Position numbers and translations under genes: made by a program. Under the pieces are notes generated by a model. The model was not told the origin of the DNA and made no database searches. It saw only the letters and a program-made list of their open reading frames with translations. 64,000 nucleotides of DNA, taken from NCBI RefSeq assembly GCF_033807575.1, contig NC_084704.1, positions 36,371,968 to 36,435,967 of the forward strand, given 5' to 3'. This document shows, in pieces, positions 21,955-33,477 of the stretch. Source of the stretch: Cydia pomonella. Its lineage: Eukaryota > Arthropoda > Insecta > Lepidoptera > Tortricidae. Every line of letters begins with the position of its first letter. The stretch's first letter is position 1.

Positions 21955-22125
21955 CCTAAAAACTACACTTAAATACATAGAAAACACCCATGACTCAGGA
22001 ACAAATATCCATCCATGCTCATCACACGAATGCCCTTACCAGAATTTGAACCCGGGACCATCAGCTTCGTAGGCAGGGTCACTTCACTACCCACTAGGCC
22101 AAACCGGTCGTCAAATTGAACCCTT
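21955..22125 (-). mobile_element. tRNA-derived SINE (copy 2, partial)
   Basis: Minus strand: tttggcctagtgggtagtga, then gaagctgatggtcccgggtt and gtcatgggtgttttctatgt. It has a small internal duplication (acttcactac) and lacks the 3' third. The flank 21547-21954 holds nothing recognised. Confidence 0.75.
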
Positions 22126-22887
22126 AAATTATATTATTATGTACCTATACGCTACGTGCACGACTGTCACGCAACCTAGCATCCCTAAATAGGGGAAAAC
22201 GTCAATTCACTTCCCACATAAAACAACTCCAAAACTACTGAATAGATATTCATACGATTTTCACTTGTCAATGGAGTGATTCTTAAGGAAGGTTTCAGTG
22301 TATAACTTGTTAAGGTATTGTATAAATTTGTTGAAATATGACGATGTTTGCTAAAGACGTCTGAAAAAATCACGCTGTCTAGGCGCTTTAATCGAAAACA
22401 TTGCCTATTACGCCTTCTTCTTTCTCTCTATTCTTCTACCATTCGATTGAGATAAAACAACACAATGTACTTATGGTGAGGTTGTCTCTTTCATTGGTCG
22501 AAAAAAGTCCGTGATGATGTATGTCTATCTTTTAAGGATAACTTACTACTTATACCCATCCTTAACTTCTAGAAAAAGATCACATAATATGTGGTATTAA
22601 CAAAGCTATTTACACGGATACGGTATTAAGCATTTCATACAGATTACAATGGTCCCTTACACCATACAATTTTAAATGCATATCTCAGGAGTTATCGTAA
22701 ATTAAAAATTCCATTTCGAGCATATAACTTTTATGAAATGTTAAGCTAAGCGTCGTTATTGCCAATTTTTACCACGGCAATCAATGGTATCGCTGTACTA
22801 TACCCCCACCCCCACCATGCACTTCGCATTTAGCCAATAACGAAAGAAGTACCTTTACTCTTGTGTGGTAATCACACGATTGTCGAC
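22126..22887. other. Non-coding sequence, nothing recognised
   Basis: AT-rich, with a short C-rich run at 22803-22815. No gene or repeat could be supported. Confidence 0.5.
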
Positions 22888-23893
22888 AAAGCCCGTCACA
22901 GACGGAGACGGAGCGATAAAGATATCTTATAGCAAGGCATCTTAATATACCTTGCGATGTATAGCTCGGTATATTACGTTATATTTTGGTATATTACGTC
23001 TCTCTCACAAATGTCACAATGTAGATGCGAGACAGACAGCAATATTATATATTTTGGTATCGTCGGCGTTTGTGGTGCTTTAGCTATACTATAAGATATC
23101 TGTCGGTATCTTACGGTATATTAATATACAGTACCTGGGCGACCGAGGTTTGCTCGGTTATAACTATTTATTGTAATATGGTGGTGTATAGGTGATAATC
23201 TTAACTACATTTTTTTTACTAAATTAAACTTCTCTAAAACAATAAAAATTAAAAAATTATATATAAACTTGAACATATAAAAAAAAAACAAAAGTTAATC
23301 GCCGGGCGGGATTCGAACCCGTAACACTTGTTGTTTCTTGCCGTCCGCGTCTTAACCCGCTGGACCAGACGGACAGTGGCCGGCAAAACGAAATTAGCGA
23401 CCATATTTTGCGTCGAAAGAAAAACGCATGAAAACTCGAAAACACGCGTTTTCCCAAACATAAGACTAATCTAGATCGATTGTTTATCCCCAAAAACCCC
23501 CATATACCAAATTACAGCAAAATCGTTAGAGCCGTTTCCGAGATCCCGGAAATATATATATATACAAGAATTGCTCGTTTAAAGGTATAAGATAAGATAT
23601 ACGTTATATTAATATGCATATACATAAGAGCGATCTCTTCCAGACTACCTTCGGGTAGCGGAGACAAGAAAATTAAAATATGCAAGTAAATGGTGCAGAA
23701 AAAAATGAAAACAGAAGTATTTGATATTATATATGCAATGCCCGTAATAAAACGTGATATTAATTGCTAAAATATCATTGTCGCGCTAGCGTTAACAAAG
23801 TAAAAAAAAAGTTTTTTTTCTGTTACTAAAGACCAGGCGGCTCAAACGTTTTTGAACCTGGGCTATATTATCGCTCCCTCTGTGACGGGCTTT
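22888..23893. mobile_element. ~1-kb terminal-inverted-repeat element
   Basis: The ends aaagcccgtcacagacggag(acggagcgata) and tatcgctccctctgtgacgg(gcttt) are inverted copies over about 25-30 bp. Inside lie palindromic ggtatattacg/tatcttacggtatatt stretches and a tRNA-like SINE piece. There is no transposase frame, so it is non-autonomous. No clear target-site duplication was seen. Confidence 0.6.
23288..23375 (-). repeat. tRNA-like (SINE head) sequence
   Basis: The minus strand reads tctggtccagcgggttaaga (box A) and gggttcgaatcccgcccggc (box B) at tRNA-like spacing. The anticodon and acceptor arms do not pair, so a functional tRNA is rejected. It sits within the TIR element. Confidence 0.6.
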
Positions 23894-24364
23894 AAAATGA
23901 CCTATTTACATATGACTCAGGAATAGGAGCTACGACTTCGCATTATTCCCACGGAATTCAGATACATAATATACTGTTCTGAATATAACTTTATGTATGA
24001 AAAGTATCCGTGTGGCTGCAACGAAACGGACATTACGATTTGGCAATGAATTAGCTTTGTAGTCAGAAATAAGCCAGATCTCACGTCACGGTGCTAACAA
24101 ACATTATGTACTTGCAAAACCGTTTAAACTTCGTCGCAAGTCGCAATGCTAGTTTGTTCCGGTTGCTCCCGCTGCATAATGCCCGTCTCAACGACTTGAA
24201 CTATGCCAGTTCACATGAAACAAAGGAAGGGGCGATTGAAAGCGGCCAGAGGTGAAGTGTTTGGCTGCGAGGCTGGGACAGGAACAAAAGGCCCGTGTCC
24301 CGCCGCAGACGTTAAAAGCTACACGGTTCTATTTCTAAAACCTTCTCTACAGGGTCTGTAAGGT
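23894..24364. other. Non-coding sequence, nothing recognised
   Basis: Unique-looking sequence between the TIR element and a SINE tail. Confidence 0.5.
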
Positions 24365-24490
24365 CGAAAGATCGATATTCGTATTTATAAATATTTATAT
24401 ATTATATATATCGTTGTCTAAGTACCCTCAACACAAGCCTTATTGAGTTTACTGTGGGACTTAGTCAATTTGTGTAATAATGTCCAATAA
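24365..24490 (+). mobile_element. tRNA-derived SINE (copy 3, 3' tail only)
   Basis: Plus strand: atatatcgttgtctaagtac, aagccttattgagtttactg, tgggacttagtcaatttgtg, then taataatgtcc. This is the 3' third of the SINE seen in full at 19509-19764. Confidence 0.75.
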
Positions 24491-25104
24491 TTACAAAATG
24501 AGACTGTTACATATTTCTGTTATCTTCATCCTCGCGTCCCGGTTGCATGCTGAGGGCTTCTAACTATGTAGATTTGATCCACTTTCCAAAAGCGTTATCT
24601 TATCTGCACACTACTTAGTATAATCTTTAACGAGCTTACCACATTCCACAGCTTTATAATTATACTTTGTGGCTTGAGTGGATTTACGAATTTTATGATA
24701 CATATTGTTGACCCTACTGGTAAGACCGGATGGATTTTCTTTTTGGGTCAGTGAGGGCAGCTACCAGATCCCGTGCAGCTACGCCAAAACGTTCTTTGAA
24801 GACCTTCCCTCGATTTCAAATCGATGAAGATTGGCGTTTACAGTTTTTGCAATAAACATACAGGGTGCGAGAAAAAGGTCATTTTCGACACAGTTTTTTA
24901 TGCCAATCGATCCCATTCCTATCGTGGTACAAAACCAGAAAAAAATCCGGCTAGAAAAGCCACAAATCGAGGAAAACTTTTCCCAGCCGAGTTTAGCTTC
25001 GACTGACTCTAAACCAATTTATTCGCTTACCGCTATAACATTACACACACACTCAACTCACCACAACAAAGCAAGCAAGAGTAAAATAAGTTATTGGCAA
25101 AAAT
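24491..25104. other. Non-coding sequence, nothing recognised
   Basis: Two overlapping plus frames (24824-25106) have no domain and no supporting splice signals. Confidence 0.45.
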
Positions 25105-25139
25105 GACATTTTTGGTACAAGCTTTTATCGCTGACTGTA

Positions 25140-25480
25140 CTTTTCTTTCCACAAGTAACTAATACTCATCGAGACAATTCTAAAAACCCCAAACACAATT
25201 AGGTTACGTTGTTTTATCACAGAGTTCCTATGGCCACCTCCTGTCTTCATCATCAGATCATCCCGATTACCATAATATTGCATTATCACCCGACTTACAT
25301 ATGTATGCAAATTTTCAGCTTCATCGGAAACCGGGAAGTGGGCCAAATTTAACTTGCAAGATTTGATTACAAACAGACAACGGTCAGGTGAAAGTAAATA
25401 AAAGCTTGTAACAAACCGCCATGTTGACCTCCCATTAGAAAAAGTTGCGAGATAGGAATCTTGAATCACCTTATGCTTGC
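25140..25480 (-). mobile_element. Dispersed element related to the 7545-7660 fragment
   Basis: Contains gttgttttatcacagagttc, ctatggccacctcctgtctt, catcatcagatcatcccgat and ggaaaccgggaagtgggcca. The first part matches 7545-7660. This type of block is widespread in Lepidoptera; the class (LINE or SINE tail) is not settled here. Confidence 0.5.
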
Positions 25481-25487
25481 ATTATCA

Positions 25488-25800
25488 ATTCAATTCAAAA
25501 TATACTTTATTCATGTAGGCCTAGCAACAAGCACTTATGAATAGTAAGACAGTATTACATATAATTATCTTAATCTAATTATCAGAGCAATTTATTGATG
25601 TTGTAAATATTATTCCATATATAATACTAATGAATATAATTCATAGATCAAATTTAATACTAAAACTTTCACAAAATATAGTCATACAAAAAAAAATGTA
25701 TAAATAATACTAGTCTAGATTGTTTCTAGAATAAATTCTAAATGTCAAACAAATATAATAAAAACAACAAAGGAAATACATGCATTGGAATATCCATTTC
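25488..25800 (-). mobile_element. LINE 3' tail with short tandem tail
   Basis: Begins atcaattcaattcaaaatat followed by actttattcatgtaggccta, the reverse complement of a LINE 3' end with a simple-repeat tail. The frame is lost upstream. The flank to 26579 holds nothing recognised. Confidence 0.5.
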
Positions 25801-26579
25801 ATCATCATTATTCAAATATAATAAATAATTAATCATTTCGAATCACAATTAATCCCACGTTGTTTTATCATTCATGTAGTCTTGTGTGGTATAATAAGCT
25901 TTAGAAATAAGTTTATCAGCGCTTCAATAAGACCCGTGTGTTTAGCATCACTGACAAGGCAATATGTCCATGTAAGCAACTTGCGCTTCACTCGCGATGC
26001 GTCACCCCTAAAAAAGAATCCCGTGACTTTCTGTTATAATTTTGTTCATCATTATTCAGGCTAGCCGAATACGAGTATCAGTTTACTCGGAATAGTCGGA
26101 ATCTGTGTGACGTCAGGCGGCGTAAATATAGCGGCTTGTGTCAAGTCTGTCACACGACGTGCTGGGCGTAAACACTGATTCCACGCATAAATAATATTCT
26201 CGATAAGATTACTTACAATCATTCCTGTATAGGTTGCTGTAGGTAAATTACGGCTACAAACAAAGATACTCAATTCCTGGAGAAATAACAACGGTTACTC
26301 TGGAATGCCTACAGATTGATTCATACCGACAGTAATTGTCTTATACCTAGCAGCAATCCCAAGAAAATTAAATATCAATCCACAGTGCAGGCTTCGTCAT
26401 AGCTACACAGAAAAATAATATCCCAAACATGCTTCGTCAAAAACTACTAAACTTAAAAAAAACCCGCAAACAAGTCTCGTCAAATATTAGCTCCTCATAT
26501 TTATTATTTAGATAGACAGATAGTTATATTGTCGTCGCCCACTCATGCAGGATTGCGAAAAGGGCCGTGATTAGACCTG

Positions 26580-26942
26580 CCCGCGTAGCCAACATGCCAG
26601 TAGCGCGCGCGTAGCGAACGAAACGCCAGGGATCGGAAACCGGTATTTTTGTATGGGAACGAAAACGGTATTTTTTCGTTCTTTGTTAATTATTTCATTC
26701 CTAATCGGGCAATCTAATAATACGAAGTCTTTATCTAAAAACACAACTGAGTCCTACATTTTGAGTATAAAATAAATCGAAATATATGGTTATTTCGATG
26801 TTTTTGCAAAAAACCGGTTCCGATCCCTGCGAAACGCAACTGTCACTGTCACACTAATACCACACGGAAGAGTGATATATGTAGAGAGGTGGTGACGCTA
26901 CGCTACGGAGCGTTAACGACTGGCATGTTGGCTACGCGCGGG
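26580..26942. mobile_element. MITE with cgcgtagccaacatgccag termini
   Basis: Left cccgcgtagccaacatgcca and right tggcatgttggctacgcgcg are inverted. It contains no coding frame. The core catgttggctacgc also occurs in the 107-bp hairpin array at 38424-38852, so the two are related. Confidence 0.7.
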
Positions 26943-27817
26943 CTGAGATAGATTTTTTAAATAAATGTTAACAAAATAGAAGTTGTAAATCAATAAAAGG
27001 AATAACTCGATTTGGAAACTTAATCGCAGACATAATCAGCCCACAACGGGTGCGTGTTTCATAAAAAAAGACCGCGCAAGCCATCAACTCGAAAATCCCT
27101 AAAATGTGGACGCAGCGCGCGGTATTTATAAAGAAACATCTCAAAATGTGTCGCGTACCGGTACCGTATACCTCTTACACATCGCGACCGCTGCGTTCAT
27201 TCTCATCTTTAGTCGATTATTTACTTGTGACATTAGTATGAACTCGGGTTCCATAATAACTATGTGTAATCAGAGACCACACAATAATGGTATTTCCTTA
27301 GTAATGCAACGGTGAACGAGCATGCCTGCGAGCTAATGGGATGGCGGTATTCGATTCGGTTGCGCAACACGCGGTGAATCCCTTCATCCGTTTAATTACT
27401 TGCATATATGTAGATACTTAAGATAACACATGTTTTGTGACTCTTCTGCATAGGCATAATTCGTTGTTGAAAGATCGCCGGCCGAAAATTGCTAATGTGA
27501 AACAGTCTAAGGAATAAACTTTTTATTTTGCATTTAAATAATAGGCATTTATAGCGGTTGTTTTGTCAAGTTTGTTTTGGGCAATTTCTATTATAAAGTA
27601 AAAAGACTCATGAGGTAATAGGCCAGGACTGGTTATACTCGTAGCAATCATTTATTACCGGTCAAATATCATAAATTCATAATATAGTTAGATAGTGCAT
27701 AGCGCCTGTATACCGCTCGCTCACACCTGTGTAACAACTGCCTAGGAAAGCACGGGATTCTCAAAGCTTTGCTTTTTTCAAAGATTGTGTGTAACAGTGT
27801 GTGTTTGTGTGTTCCAG
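26943..27817. other. Intron 1 (5' UTR intron) sequence, nothing recognised
   Basis: AT-rich DNA leading to the acceptor gtgtgttccag at 27807-27817. No second candidate 5' exon was found here. Confidence 0.5.
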
Positions 27818-27853
27818 AGGACGGGAGCCGGCGCGGGAGCCGCGCCGTGCGGC

Positions 27854-27955
27854 ATGGAGGCCGGCGTCGCGGCCGCGCCCGCCCGCCGCGCGCCGCCGCC
27901 CGAGCGCTCCCCGGCGCGCTCCGGCCTGCACGTCAACTTCAGCGACAAGGGCGAG
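27854..27955 (+). CDS. PPP1R14: PPP1R14-type PP1 inhibitor, coding exon 1 (start)
   Basis: The exon begins after acceptor gtgttccag (27817), runs through 36 bp of 5' UTR, then ATG at 27854. It encodes MEAGVAAAPARRAPPPERSP, ending LHVNFSDKGE, and donor GTACAC follows in phase 0. The low-complexity Ala/Pro/Arg N-terminus is typical of this family, whose members vary before the inhibitory core. An in-frame ATG further up (27785) lies inside the intron and is rejected. Related proteins (CPI-17, PHI-1, KEPI, GBPI) are small cytosolic proteins that block the catalytic subunit of protein phosphatase 1 once a conserved Thr is phosphorylated. Confidence 0.85.
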
Positions 27956-27989
27956 GTACACTGTACACTACACATGGAGCAGCGCCGTC

Positions 27990-28135
27990 TGCACCTGCAC
28001 CTACTCGTCAACTGCACACTACATGGAGGTGACAGTAGAGGGCAGCGCCCCTTTTACGCACCTACAGACCCTACAGTACACCATAAGCCCCTTGCAAGCC
28101 TCCATCTAGTCGAGGTAACATACACTCTATAGACC
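27990..28135 (+). repeat. Possible decayed donor-side copies behind PPP1R14 exon 1
   Basis: Downstream of the donor (GGCGAG|GTACACTGTACAC) the intron carries look-alikes: ctgcacctactcgtcaactg resembles exon sequence ctgcacgtcaacttcag, and gtcgaggtaacatacactct at about 28110 resembles the donor region gcgaggtacactgtacact. The similarity is weak and could be chance, but position and order match the clear arrays elsewhere. Confidence 0.3.
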
Positions 28136-30166
28136 GCGGGCCAGGAGCATATTTAGTCAGTCATCGCCCGCCGGCTGATACTTTAAATACTGTTTTAAAT
28201 TATAAAAAATCCATCAGCCGGTTGTATCGCGGTGGGACGGCCGTCAGCTGTAAAATTAACATGTAAAAAATACGTGCCTTACCACTTTATGTCCGCAAAG
28301 CATGCGTAATGTGTAAATTGCGTAATCCGTTTATGGCGTTTCACCTGATAAAATTATACATGCAAAGTTTCATGATTTGTTATTGCTCGCTTAACAGTCT
28401 TTGCTTACGGTGGCATCGTTGATCAGGTCGTCACTTTCCCGAATGAAGGTTGATTGAGGGAGGCGATGGCTGAAATACGCGTCATACTCGTGAACGGGTG
28501 CTGTTTGTGGAGACTGGTCTGTTTAAGCTAACTTTATTTTTGTGTATAATTACAGTGAAACACCTCATTCGATTCTCGTATGTTTTTTTTATCCTAATGA
28601 ATGTTTTATTATACTGAATTTTGTCTCTTAGAGAATTTATACATCTCTAAGGATAATTTAATAAAAAATCATTTAGTTCTGACATTTAGAGATATTTACA
28701 CCTCTAAATAATTTTAGAATTATTTTCGTATCTGTTAGTGTTTTTTATGATTATTGTTTTAGTTTTTTTTTTGTAATTCGACATCTAGAGACTATACATC
28801 TCTAAGTAATAATAATATTTTACTTACTTTTTCTTTAAACAATAATACTTTATTTTGCATTAATATTTTCAATGAATTGTATTTTATAATTGTTGATGTG
28901 CTTGTTTTTGTTTGTATGTAAATTCCATGTTGACGTGTAAAAGTGCCCTTGTGGCCTATTTGCTGAATAAATGTTGAAGTTGAAGTATCATAAGAAGGTA
29001 AAGCGCTTATTTTTTTCATGTTCATGCGACCAGCTGACGTTCTTACCACCGCGATATAACCGGCTGACGATTTTTTTAAGTAACAATAGCATCTGAACTA
29101 TCATCTGACAAAGTATCAAACGGGAGGCTATGATAACTTTTTTTACGTGTTTCGGTGGCTGCCATTCCTCAACCTACCAACGGAGCGGCAGCTGACGTCC
29201 ACGAGGGTTCATCATACATAGCCGTTAACCACTATACGAGTTTTCGTCCGGGAGGCGATTAGTCATCTGTTCCTGGCTTGCGGCCTACTACATAGAGCGT
29301 AACGCCTCCAGCATGTCAACAATGGGTAAAAGTTCACACTCCTCGGACCCGAACGTCGATCGCACAAGAATGAGAACCTCGCTTCAACACTACACTGCCT
29401 CCGTCCCATATGGTCCTCACTGCTGAGAACAGACAAAGAAAAAGAAAGTGCGGACTACCGAAATGTCAGAAGGTGAGAACTCTCTAAAGAGTCTATGCAG
29501 CTTAATTTAATTTTAATATTATCATGAATTGGAACAACATTTTTACATTGAAAATCTTAACTTCTTTTGTCTCCGAACCAAAATACGATTTAAATTTTAA
29601 ATAGTCCTTTAGTGTGTCCTTTTTGAAGGACGATGGGCAGCAAGGACGAACGAAGATCGTTCGTGTTTCGTGGTGCGCGGCCATGAGCCCGTGACACGCC
29701 ACACATTATTAACTGGAATCGATATCGGCGGACACCCGGCCATAATCGACACGAAACAAATAAATAAAACGTCCATGGATGATTAATATTATAGCAGAAA
29801 AAACTTCTAAAACGGCATTGGTATTTAGGACCGTTATTATTTCAGTGTTCGTTTGGTACCTACTGATATGATGATTATTGATTATAGTTTTGTGGTCTAT
29901 CATTGTCATTTCATGCTTCGAAGTAAAGGCCACGATAAAATCGCTTCTTAGACACATTTTTTGAAATTTGAATGCCGTTTTCGATAGGACTTGAGGTCCC
30001 CAAAGTCCCCAAACAGCTCTTATGAATAACCGAAAATACCAGTAATAAATAAATAACAAATAATTATCCTAAATTGTTAAACATGTGTACCTACACGAAG
30101 GTTGGAGTTGGCCGTTGGAGCGCTCGAATAAGTAATGACCTTTTCAACAGCCTTCCAACATTTTTG
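28136..30166. other. Intron 2 of the PPP1R14-like gene
   Basis: Mostly AT-rich and unique. The segment at about 28900-28990 (cccttgtggcctatttgctg, aataaatgttgaagttgaag) resembles a LINE 3' end. At 28620-28810 the motif catctctaa/atctagagac recurs four times about 60-120 bp apart. Minus frames 29502-30059 are not supported. Confidence 0.45.
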
Positions 30167-30334
30167 ATGTCGTGGCCAGATCTTAGGATTGATCATTTCA
30201 TGATGTGACAATTATGTCATGAAATGATCGGTTGGCCACATCATGAAAAAGTCAAACCTAACCTTACCATGAAGTGATCAATATTAAAAAGGCATTTCAT
30301 GAAATGATCAATATCTATGATCTGGCCACGACAT
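30167..30334. mobile_element. MITE with atgtcgtggccagatc termini
   Basis: Left atgtcgtggccagatc and right gatctggccacgacat are exact inverses (16 bp). Inside, the words tcatgaaatgatc and gatcatttcatga alternate, so further hairpins form. Non-coding; about 140 bp upstream of the exon 2 acceptor. Confidence 0.75.
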
Positions 30335-30475
30335 AGACAACTAATAATGGAAGACAAAGAGCACATTTCTGTGACTTAGAGATTATTTTCGAGCCTGTTG
30401 AATAATGAACAAAACGTTTTATTATTTGTATTGATCGATGAATTTCTGTAATTCACAATTCGTCTGTTTCTGCAG

Positions 30476-30601
30476 GTGAAGGAGCGGCGTGAGAAGTTCC
30501 TGACGGCCAAATACGGCTCCCATCAGATGGCGCTGATCCGTAAGCGACTCGCCGTCGAGATGTGGCTCTACGACGAACTGCAGAAGCTCTACGATGTGCC
30601 G
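30476..30601 (+). CDS. PPP1R14: PPP1R14-type PP1 inhibitor, exon 2 (inhibitory phospho-Thr site and helix A)
   Basis: Acceptor gtttctgcag, donor GTAACT, 42 codons, phase 0 at both ends. It reads VKERREKFLTAKYGSHQMAL and continues through RKRLAVEMW to LYDELQKLYDVP. The FLTAKY segment aligns with the family's inhibitory site (VTVKY in CPI-17), whose Thr must be phosphorylated, by PKC or ROCK in mammals, for potent PP1 inhibition. RKRLAVEMWLYDEL matches the following helix (RxRLxxExWI). The exon end is the seed of an 89-bp donor-side array directly downstream. Confidence 0.92.
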
Positions 30602-31065
30602 GTAACTATCCTTTTGTCCCGGCCACAGAAGGCGCTACGGGCGGCTGCCAGACGTTGCTCTACGGCAAGCTGCAGCTCTACGATGTGGCGGTAACTATCC
30701 TTTTGTCCCGGCCACAGAAGGCGCTACGGGCGGCTGCCAGACGTTGCTCTACGGCAAGCTGCAGCTCTACGATGTGGCGGTAACTATCCTTTTGTCCCGG
30801 CCACAGAAGGCGCTACGGGCGGCTGCCAGACGTTGCTCTACGGCAAGCTGCAGCTCTACGATGTGCCGGTAACTATCCTTTTGTCCCGGCCACAGAAGGC
30901 GCTACGGGCGGCTGCCAGACGTTGCTCTACGGCAAGCTGCAGCTCTACGATGTGGCGGTAACTGTCTTTGTGACTCGGCCACATATGGCTCCATAGATGG
31001 CGCTTAAGAGCGACCGCAAGATTTGGCTCTATGACGAGCTGCATTAGCTGTTAAATGTGCCGGAA
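30602..31065 (+). repeat. Donor-side exon-end array behind PPP1R14 exon 2, 89-bp period
   Basis: The true donor GTGCCG|GTAACT at 30602 is followed by GTAACT copies at 30691, 30780, 30869 and 30958, exactly 89 bp apart. Each is preceded by CTCTACGGCAAGCTGCAGCT then CTACGATGTG(C/G)CG, a copy of the exon's last 33-36 bases with fixed changes. The rest of the unit is 56 bp of intron start (GTAACTATCCTTTTGTCCCG and on). After the last clean copy a decayed copy runs to about 31065 (GACGAGCTGCATTAGCTGTT, AAATGTGCCG|GAAACT), in which the donor is lost. Confidence 0.92.
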
Positions 31066-31587
31066 ACTGTTACACATAAATATTTATGCCGGCCCAAAAG
31101 CCTCCCTATGAGCGTTTTTGAATTACGGTCTGTAACGTAATGGAATTCCACCCACAAAAAATATGTTTGTAACTAAAAATGGGTTTAATTAAATCTCCTA
31201 TTTCTATCTTTTATGAAAATGCTACTTTCTTTCGATGTCGATACATTATAAATATTCTAAATAAGTCATTTTAAACGTAATGAATGACAACTACTACTAC
31301 TAATGTTTATTACCTCAGAACTCTTGACCAATTTTATGGCCCCATTTTTGTCCAAATCTAGTTCTGATGATGGGACCCATGAGAGATCGAGGGAACTCCT
31401 CAAATCTTAAAGGCATACATATAGTGATTTTTGTATTATCATCAATAAATCAAAAATTTCTGTTTATGAACGTGACATTTGAAGAAATGGAACTGCTGAT
31501 GATGACCAGAGGGAAGCCTTCAACGACGCATATTTATTATTTGGCGAATTTAAACTGTCGTAAACTAAATTTACGGTTTACCCTCAC
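31066..31587. other. Intron 3 of the PPP1R14-like gene, nothing recognised
   Basis: AT-rich sequence between the decayed end of the array and a LINE fragment. Confidence 0.5.
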
Positions 31588-32232
31588 GTGTTTCTAGTAA
31601 CTCGCGCGACATGTTCGGAGAGCCTAGGTCTCTTCTCAAGCACTAACAGCGCGAGCAGCGTTCACGACGGCCGTGCTTCGCGTACTACTCCGCGCCGCGT
31701 CGCACGCTGCATGCGCGTTGAGAGAAACAGTTGCGGGAGGTTTTGCGCCGCTATCGTAGTAGGCGGGCATAGTGGTGTGGTGTATGGGTTTGGGTCACCT
31801 ACACTTGTAGCGACTAACAGCATGAAGTCACTATGTCCATTAAACTGTCACCACACTCACTCGGATCGGCTTGACTTCTTGGCGCTGCGTAGAGATGTGG
31901 CCTCGCTCTCTATCGTATGTACAACGGGGAGTGCTCCGAGGAATTGTTCGGATTAATCCCTGCGGCTTCTTTTCGCCATCGCCCTACGCGACAACATTTC
32001 CATCCTCACCACTTAGATTGTTGGCAGTCCTCAACTGTGCGTTTTTCCAGAAACTTCCTGCCTCGCACAGCTAAACTGTGGAATGAACTGTCGACTCAAA
32101 CCTTCAAGACTCCCATCTTAAAGGCCGGCAACGCACTGACAACCTCTCTGGTGTTGCAGGTGCCTATGGGTAATCGCTTACCAACAGATGATCCGTGTGC
32201 TCGTTTGCCTCCTGTATCATAAAAAAGTATGA
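31588..32232 (+). pseudogene. 5'-truncated LINE, end of the reverse-transcriptase ORF and 3' tail
   Basis: Two overlapping plus frames with a frameshift between them carry a coherent retrotransposon C-terminus: LDFLALRRDVASLSI in one frame, then MYNGECSEELFGLIP, HFHPHHLDCW and RTAKLWNELSTQTFKTP in the next. This is followed by ggccggcaacgcactgacaa and cctcctgtatcataaaaaa. The mix of motifs (HPHHLD, FLPRTAKLWN) is standard for jockey/CR1-like LINEs of Lepidoptera. Frameshifts and truncation show it is dead. It lies in intron 3 of the PPP1R14-like gene in the same orientation. Confidence 0.8.
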
Positions 32233-32343
32233 AACAGCGGCTGAGGCTATGAATATTTCGTAACTCTTAATGTGTGAAAAGTAGGGTCTTCTGTATTATT
32301 TTATTCTACAGAAGGTATGAAAGTGTTTTTCTTTGTATTTCAG

Positions 32344-32442
32344 AAGGAGGCGGCGGCGGCGGCGGCGGGGGCGGAGGTGGAGGTGGACGTGGACGAGCTG
32401 CTCGACATGGACTCGGACGAGCTGCGGCGCGCGCACCTCGCG
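32344..32442 (+). CDS. PPP1R14: PPP1R14-type PP1 inhibitor, exon 3 (acidic helix)
   Basis: Acceptor tttgtatttcag, donor GTCAGT, 33 codons, phase 0 on both sides. After an Ala run it reads EVEVDVDELLDMDSDELRRA then HLA. The family core 'xxIDELLELESEEERxxKI' corresponds closely (DVDELLDMDSDEL). This part packs against the phospho-Thr loop in CPI-17-type folds. No donor-side array is present. Confidence 0.92.
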
Positions 32443-32622
32443 GTCAGTTGTGACTCTACATATGGCTCTACACTTATAACTCTTGGACATTTTCCTATTC
32501 GTTCACGCTGTTATAGGGTGGATTTTTGTATAAAATTGGCATTTACAAATTGCACGACATTTAACTAAAAAACGTTAGTTGATCTCAGTAACTTCTAAAT
32601 TGACATTAATTATTCGTTACAG

Positions 32623-32664
32623 ACGCTACTAGCGGATGCCAAAAAGCCCCAAAAAGATGTACAT
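32623..32664 (+). CDS. PPP1R14: PPP1R14-type PP1 inhibitor, exon 4 (14 codons)
   Basis: A micro-exon with acceptor attcgttacag and consensus donor GTAAGT, phase 0. It encodes TLLADAKKPQKDVH, aligning with the family's 'xLLxxCxKPxEDF' linker between the last two helices. It is confirmed by exact phase and by its place between exons 3 and 5. Confidence 0.88.
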
Positions 32665-32717
32665 GTAAGTATCCGGACACATTTTTTGAAAAATAACTAT
32701 CATTTTATAGTATTTTA

Positions 32718-32851
32718 TGCAACAGTTGTATAAAAAGGGTCAAAAAAGGCGAGTGGCGTGAGTTACAATGTGAGCCGGAGCCGAAGGCGTAGGCGAACAT
32801 TGTAAAGGAATACGCCACGAGATTTTTTTGACCTACTTATACAACGTTGCA
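32718..32851. mobile_element. MITE with tgcaacagttgtataaa termini
   Basis: Left tgcaacagttgtataaaaag and right cttatacaacgttgca-type ends are inverted, followed inward by gtcaaaaaa/tttttttgac and gagtggcg/cgccacga. It lies in intron 5 of the PPP1R14-like gene. A GC-rich patch at 32925-33000 in the same intron has no frame joining the gene. Confidence 0.65.
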
Positions 32852-33477
32852 TACAATATTTTTCCTACGAGTCAACAAAAATAAATCTTAATTTAGGTAA
32901 ACAAATTACAGCAAAAGTATATAGCCAAGACGCGCGAGCATACCTTGTTCCGCGCCCGGCCCGCCCCGGGCCGCGGCCGGCCGGTCGGCGACACCTCTTC
33001 GTAACTCATGAGGCCCTGGTACTTGCTACTTGCTAAATTAATTTTTTGGACAGTTTTTTCTCAATTTTGGCCACCGTAGCCTACGGAGCCTAACAAGCAA
33101 CGCTAAGCGGTCTTCGTAGTCTATGGGTGTTGCTATATTACGGGTGTCACATGCGTGTTTCTGACTTATGAAGTAATTATTTTTACTATGCAACCAAATG
33201 AATATTTTGTAAGTTGGCAGCAATGCACTTAGTTTAAAACTGTATTCGTTTTGGTTTTGTTAGGTTGGTAGCATTAATCGCAGTAACATTATAGCTTATA
33301 AAAGCACAAGAGCTTTTATGAGGAATAGACAATATAGACTTTTCTTGAAATCTTTTATGTATGTTCTTATATTCGTGTTAATGAATGCATAAATGACAGA
33401 TGACAGTAGAGGAGTAGGAAAAGTTTTGTTTTCAAATGTGAACAAGCCTAATTTACATATAATTTGTTTGGTTTCAG

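Noticed and set aside
23288..23375. Functional tRNA gene
   Set aside because: Boxes A and B are present, but the anticodon and acceptor stems do not pair; a SINE head fits better.
27761..28132. Open frames reading through the PPP1R14 exon 1 donor, and the upstream ATG at 27785
   Set aside because: The family sequence stops at GGCGAG and continues in exon 2 at 30476; the upstream ATG lies before the splice acceptor.
31588..32232. Host gene in PPP1R14 intron 3
   Set aside because: The motifs are those of a LINE reverse-transcriptase C-terminus with a frameshift and an A-tail.
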